This document shows, one piece after another, positions 61,178-64,000 of a stretch of 64,000 bases of DNA. Each line of letters opens with the position of its first letter. The stretch's first letter is position 1. Both the position numbers and the translations under genes were made by a program. The notes below the pieces were generated by a model that did not search any database, was not told the DNA's origin, and saw only the letters and a list, made by a program, of their open reading frames with translations. Source of the stretch: Saccharomonospora viridis DSM 43017 (GTDB taxonomy: Bacteria > Actinomycetota > Actinomycetes > Mycobacteriales > Pseudonocardiaceae); assembly GCF_000023865.1 (NCBI RefSeq), contig NC_013159.1, positions 3,498,001-3,562,000 on the forward strand, in the 5' to 3' direction.

Positions 61178-61206
61178 ATTACAGTGAGCTACCCGCCTCC
61201 AGTCAA
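61178..61206 (-). promoter_or_regulatory. Sigma-70-type promoter for the orphan response regulator
   Basis: On the minus strand TTGACT and TGTAAT are separated by exactly 17 bp. Transcription would begin near 61171, giving a leader of about 65 nt to the TTG start at 61106, which supports that start over the GTG at 61166. Confidence 0.65.
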
Positions 61207-61278
61207 GGTCCCGCTCACAAGGTGGACAGGCGACGCGCTAAGCTGTGCGCAGAGTCGCGGAACCCAGACGACTCACCG

Positions 61279-61351
61279 GCCCCCGTAGCTCAGGGGATAG
61301 AGCACCGCTCTCCTAAAGCGGGTGTCAGAGGTTCGAATCCTCTCGGGGGCG
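61279..61351 (+). tRNA. tRNA-Arg (anticodon CCT), integration site of a mobile element
   Basis: A 73-nt cloverleaf. The acceptor strands gcccccg and cgggggc pair fully, with discriminator G. The anticodon stem ccgct/agcgg encloses the loop ctcctaa, giving anticodon CCT. The T-arm is agaggttcgaatcctct. An integrase relic in the same orientation begins 80 bp later, so the 3' half is the probable att core. Confidence 0.96.
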
Positions 61352-61430
61352 CCCAGGCCAGAGGCTTTCAGCCTCGTTACAGGGGCTCAGCGTGGTGCCG
61401 TGCATGGTGCGAACGCCGTACTCTCGCACC

Positions 61431-62724
61431 ATGACGGACGCTGGGGGACGGCGCCAGAAGCGCCAACGAGGTCAGATCGAGACTCTTCCGAGCGGCGCGC
61501 TGCGGGTGAAGGTGTACGCCGGAGTCGACCCGCTGAACGGTCGTAGACACTACTTGCGCGAGACGGTTCCCGCAGGTCTCAACGCGGAAGCCGAAGCGGA
61601 GAAGGTCCGCATCCGCCTGGTCAACGAGATCAACGAGCGCCGTAACCCACGCACGAGCGCGACCGTGAACCAGCTGATGGACCGCTACCTCGAGCTGTTG
61701 AACGTCGACAGGACGATCCGCGAGCGGTACGAGAGCGTCATCCGCACCCACATTCGTCCGCTCATCGGCAAGACGCCCTTAGCTCGACTCGACGCCGAGA
61801 CCTTCGATGCCTTCTACCGGACGCTCCGCACCTGCCGCTCGCACTGCGGAGGCCGCAAGTTCGTCGAGCATCGCACCGAGGGCGAGCACGAGTGCACCGA
61901 GAAGTGCCGACCGCGCGAGTGCAAGCCGCTGTCCACCGGGACACTTCGAAAGATTCACTGGTGCTTGAGCGGCGCTTTCAAGGACGCCCTGCGATGGAAC
62001 TGGATCACAGTCAGCCCGCTCGATCGGGCAGAAGTACCGAAAGCACCGACACCCAACCCTCAACCGCCCCCCGCAGAGGCCGCCGCGATCGTCAACGAGG
62101 CGTTCCAAGGACTTGCCCTGGGGCATGCTCGTCTGGCTAGCGGTGACGACTGGCGCTCGCCGAGGCGAGCTGTGCGCGCTCCGCTGGGATTGGCTTGACC
62201 TCGACAACGCATCGCTCTGGATTCGCACCAGCATCGCGCAGGACGGTCGACACACCTGGGAGAAGGACACCAAGACGCACCAATAGCGACGCATCGCGCT
62301 CGACGCTGAGACTGTCGGACTCCTGCGCGCGTATCGCCAGAACTGTGAAGCGGAGGCTGCGAAGGTCGGCACGACGATCGCGAAAGCAGGTCGAATCTTC
62401 TCGCCAGACGCCGATCATTCGACGTGGTTGAAGCCGTCGACCGTCTCATAGCGGCACCGTCGTATGTGCCGCAAGCTCAGCTGGGACATGCACCTTCATC
62501 AGCTGCGCCACTATTCGGCGACGGAGTTGATCGCTTCCGGCGTCGACCCCCGCACCGTCGCCGGTCGCCTCGGTCACGGCGGCGGAAGCGCAACGACGCT
62601 GCGGGTGTACTCGGCGTGGGTGGCGGAAGCTGACCAGCGCGCCGCTGACAAGTTCACCGACAGAATGCTGAAGGCACCGATCGCCCTCAGAGGCGGACAA
62701 CCTCTACCAGAAGATTGCGTCTGA
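61431..62724 (+). pseudogene. Tyrosine-type site-specific integrase, inactivated by a frameshift and two amber codons
   Basis: It begins at the ATG at 61431 (TDAGGRRQKRQRGQIETLPSG). The N-terminal arm-binding and SAM-like core-binding domains (TVNQLMDRYLELLNVDRTIRERYESVI) are readable. At about 62104-62108 one extra base shifts the frame. The catalytic domain continues in the +1 frame (WLAVTTGARRGELCALRWDWL with the first Arg) but meets TAG at 62284-62286 (after KTHQ) and TAG at 62449-62451. It then shows HLHQLRHYSATELI (HxLRH), RLGHGGGSATTLRVY (His and nucleophile Tyr) and ends at 62724. Both stops replace residues where CAG (Gln) would fit. The gene cannot make a full recombinase. Confidence 0.9.
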
Positions 62725-62944
62725 CCTCCGGGGCGCGATCTTATGCGGTGCTTTGCGTATCGGTGACACCTTGCTGCCAATCACTGAACTCGCTGGTCGA
62801 TATCACGTCGGTGTCGGCACAGTGCACCGCGCGCTCACAGAGTTGAAGTCCGAAGGGCTAGTCAGAGCCAGACGTGGTCAACGAGCGGTCGTCACCGACA
62901 GAAACTTTTACACCCCTGAAGCAAACATCGAAGGCTCGGCTTGA
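62687..62944 (+). pseudogene. GntR-type winged-helix fragment, probably the former integrase C-terminal domain
   Basis: In a third frame after the integrase end, the DNA reads SEADNLYQKIASDLRGAILC, GALRIGDTLLPITELAGRYHVGVGTV and HRALTELKSEGLVRARRGQRAVVTD, a complete GntR helix-turn-helix. It has no ATG or GTG start or ribosome-binding site; only a TTG at 62753 is available, inside the domain. Several actinomycete integrases carry a C-terminal GntR-like domain, so a further frameshift near 62690 that split a fusion is the simplest view. A separate excision/regulator gene that lost its start is the alternative. Confidence 0.65.
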
Positions 62945-63549
62945 CACCACAGCCGCACCCTATAACGAGTTTTCGACTTCATAACTTCAGATAGCTCAGC
63001 TATACGCTTGGCCACAACATGGAGTGAGCCATCGGGGTTGTCAAGGCTATTCCGCAAGTACGCAGGGTCCACAGTATAGGTGTATGACTGACAAGCACCA
63101 TGCGGACCATCGCAATTTATGGTAACCGTTGATGACGGAATCTGTTCCTGCTTGAAGAAGTCACTGCCGCAGTCAAAGAACCATCCAACGCGGCGCCGAG
63201 GCGCAAGGTAGCTTATACCCGAGCTCAGGATCTCTTGCGCCAACTTCGCGTTCTGCGCATTATAACTCGCACTAAGAGTGCGGGTCGAACCTCACTCGAA
63301 TATTGGTTGCAACTGCCGGTCCTTCGTTGCAGACCGTCAACTTCAGAATCGACCCTTGAGCTTCATCCCCATGATATCGACCCATACATACGGCTGCTGC
63401 GACTCTTTGAATACCTCGCGCTGAAGTTCTGTTTGACGGCGAGCCTCTTCCGCCTGCTTTTCCGCAGCAAGCGACGACTTCGCAGTAAACCAAGCGCCGC
63501 CAAGTGCAATTAACGCCGCACCTAATGCCACCCAAGCCGATGCATCCAC
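62908..63549 (-). pseudogene. Frameshifted membrane-anchored hypothetical protein of the mobile element
   Basis: Three minus-strand frames join into one protein. The first starts at a GTG at 63549 with one span and a coiled coil (ASAWVALGAALIALGGAWFTA, AAEKQAEEARRQTELQREVF, QQPYVWVDI). The second, from about 63375, reads ILKLTVCNEGPAVATNIRVRFDPH. The third, from about 63270, reads AQNAKLAQEILSSGISYLAP, VGWFFDCGSDFF, SYTYTVDPAYL and VAKRIAELSEVMKS, stopping at 62908. Two frameshifts therefore break it. Proteins with this plan (span, coil, 'PYV' and 'NxGPTVATNV') are frequent hypotheticals on actinobacterial elements. GC is well below the core. The 3' end overlaps the integrase/GntR relic. Confidence 0.75.
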
Positions 63550-63668
63550 GAACGTGACCTCACACGCAAGGTTCGGATTCTTCTACCGCTTCAAGACGAT
63601 CTCAAACCTACCTAGCGACAACACAGACTAAACCCCGGATTTTCGCCCCGACCTGATGGGTTCAACCT

Positions 63669-63689
63669 GATCGTTCACAGTGAACGATC
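63669..63689. promoter_or_regulatory. Perfect 21-bp palindrome over the stop codon of the cupin-like gene
   Basis: gatcgttcac-a-gtgaacgatc is a perfect 10-bp inverted repeat around one base. It spans the last codons and stop of the cupin-like gene and faces the membrane-protein relic. It could be an operator or, given its tight centre, a poor terminator. Confidence 0.6.
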
Positions 63690-64000
63690 CGAAGGCCAGC
63701 GGACTGTCAACACCACCGAATCTTCGAGTGCTTCCCATGAGTGATCGACGCCTGGCCCCCACATCGCGTAGTCACCTTGCTGCGTGAAAGTGGCTGCGCC
63801 TTCGGTCGACTCGACGCGAAAGTGACCACTGATCAGCATCACGAGCGTGGTGCGTTGGTCGTCCGAAGTCCATTCGGGGCGCTTGTCGCCCTTGGGGTGG
63901 TTGGCCCACTTGACTTCGACGTCCTTGCTGGAGCGGACGCCTTGTGAGGGATCGATGAAGTGGCCGACGATCCAGCCTCGCGTGTCAACACCGTCTTCGA
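63675..64000 (-). CDS. Cupin-like protein of the mobile element, N-terminus outside window
   Basis: 108 residues read without a stop from the window edge. They include RGWIVGHFIDPSQGVRSS, VEVKWANHPKGDKRPEWTS, RTTLVMLISGHFRVE, FTQQGDYAMWGPGVDHSWEA and SVVLTVRWPSDRSL. The GxGVDHSW and LISGHFRV segments look like the two conserved cupin motifs. The same plan occurs in many short hypothetical proteins of integrative elements in actinomycetes. The enzymatic role is unknown. Unlike its neighbours this frame is intact, so the gene may still be functional. Confidence 0.72.
   Translation of the reverse strand, partial: EDGVDTRGWIVGHFIDPSQGVRSSKDVEVKWANHPKGDKRPEWTSDDQRTTLVMLISGHFRVESTEGAATFTQQGDYAMWGPGVDHSWEALEDSVVLTVRWPSDRSL

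Larger units (their letters stand above)
61352..64000. mobile_element. Left end of a decayed integrative element inserted at tRNA-Arg
   Basis: Directly after tRNA-Arg come a broken tyrosine integrase, a GntR-type HTH remnant, a frameshifted membrane-protein gene and a cupin-like gene. All are accessory families. GC content drops clearly from about 62.9 to 63.6 kb relative to the core. The right end, and any duplicate of the tRNA 3' end, lie outside the window. Confidence 0.8.

Noticed and set aside
62284-62451. Recoded amber codons in the integrase
   Set aside because: Two in-frame TAG codons look like recoding, but a separate frameshift and a split GntR domain show ordinary gene decay.

Overview
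The window is about 64 kb of high-GC DNA from an actinomycete. It is most likely a member of the Pseudonocardiaceae, resembling Saccharomonospora; this is inferred from gene content and codon use, not from a marker gene. Supporting features are RpfB, the MprAB/PepD stress module, a protein O-mannosyltransferase, small DivIVA-domain proteins, the Glp/GlpR cell-division pair and many Ser/Thr kinases. From memory, most of the window follows the gene order of Mycobacterium tuberculosis Rv0981 to about Rv1022: mprA, mprB, pepD, moaB2, ruc, the folate cyclo-ligase, galU, glp, rimJ, glpR, pmt, rsmI, pabB, metG, tatD, rpfB, ksgA, ispE, a pks16-like ligase, pth, rplY, prs, glmU, mfd, mazG. Lineage-specific genes are inserted between these blocks.

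Layout. 0-10 kb: a truncated VOC protein, a TPR protein, mazG coupled to a SurA-like lipoprotein, mfd, a sugar-dehydrogenase lipoprotein, and a TetR regulator with a fatty-acid desaturase. 10-17 kb (plus strand): tRNA-Gln, a GGDEF protein, glmU-prs, rplY, pth and a pair of two-unit DivIVA-domain microproteins. 17-28 kb (minus strand): acyl-AMP ligase, ABC-F ATPase, ispE, a degenerate MetN-like ATPase, rsmA/ksgA, rpfB, tatD, metG. 28-35 kb: DUF4185 protein, pabB, rsmI, pmt, and a kinase with its membrane domain at the N terminus. 35-48 kb: prpE, a GH20 hexosaminidase behind two DasR-like boxes, trpS, two overlapping paralogous receptor kinases, gdhA, a gene-poor 1.2 kb, a patatin-like lipase and tRNA-Ala. 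48-54 kb: glpR/sepX, rimJ-like, glp (moeA-like), galU, the 5-formyl-THF cyclo-ligase, a CIRCE operator in front of a ruc-type chaperone gene, and a SAF-domain protein. 54-61 kb (minus strand): a small conserved protein, moaB, pepD/htrA, galT with a DeoR regulator, mprB-mprA and an orphan LuxR-type response regulator. 61.3-64 kb: tRNA-Arg(CCT) followed by the left end of a decayed integrative element with lower GC.

How the parts work together. The core block covers cell-envelope precursor supply (glmU, prs, galU, ispE), translation and RNA maintenance (pth, rplY, rsmA, rsmI, metG, trpS), transcription-coupled repair (mfd), and division and growth control (glp, glpR, DivIVA-like proteins, rpfB). 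Two stress-response nodes can be seen: MprAB with PepD, and HrcA/CIRCE with Ruc.

The observations most worth follow-up are: the two kinases with tandem four-cysteine DUF3558-like ectodomains and a 109-bp identical tract between them; the MetN-like ATPase that has lost its catalytic and switch residues; the double-DivIVA microprotein pair; a perfect inverted repeat in front of the desaturase/TetR pair; and the decayed integrase plus cargo at tRNA-Arg.
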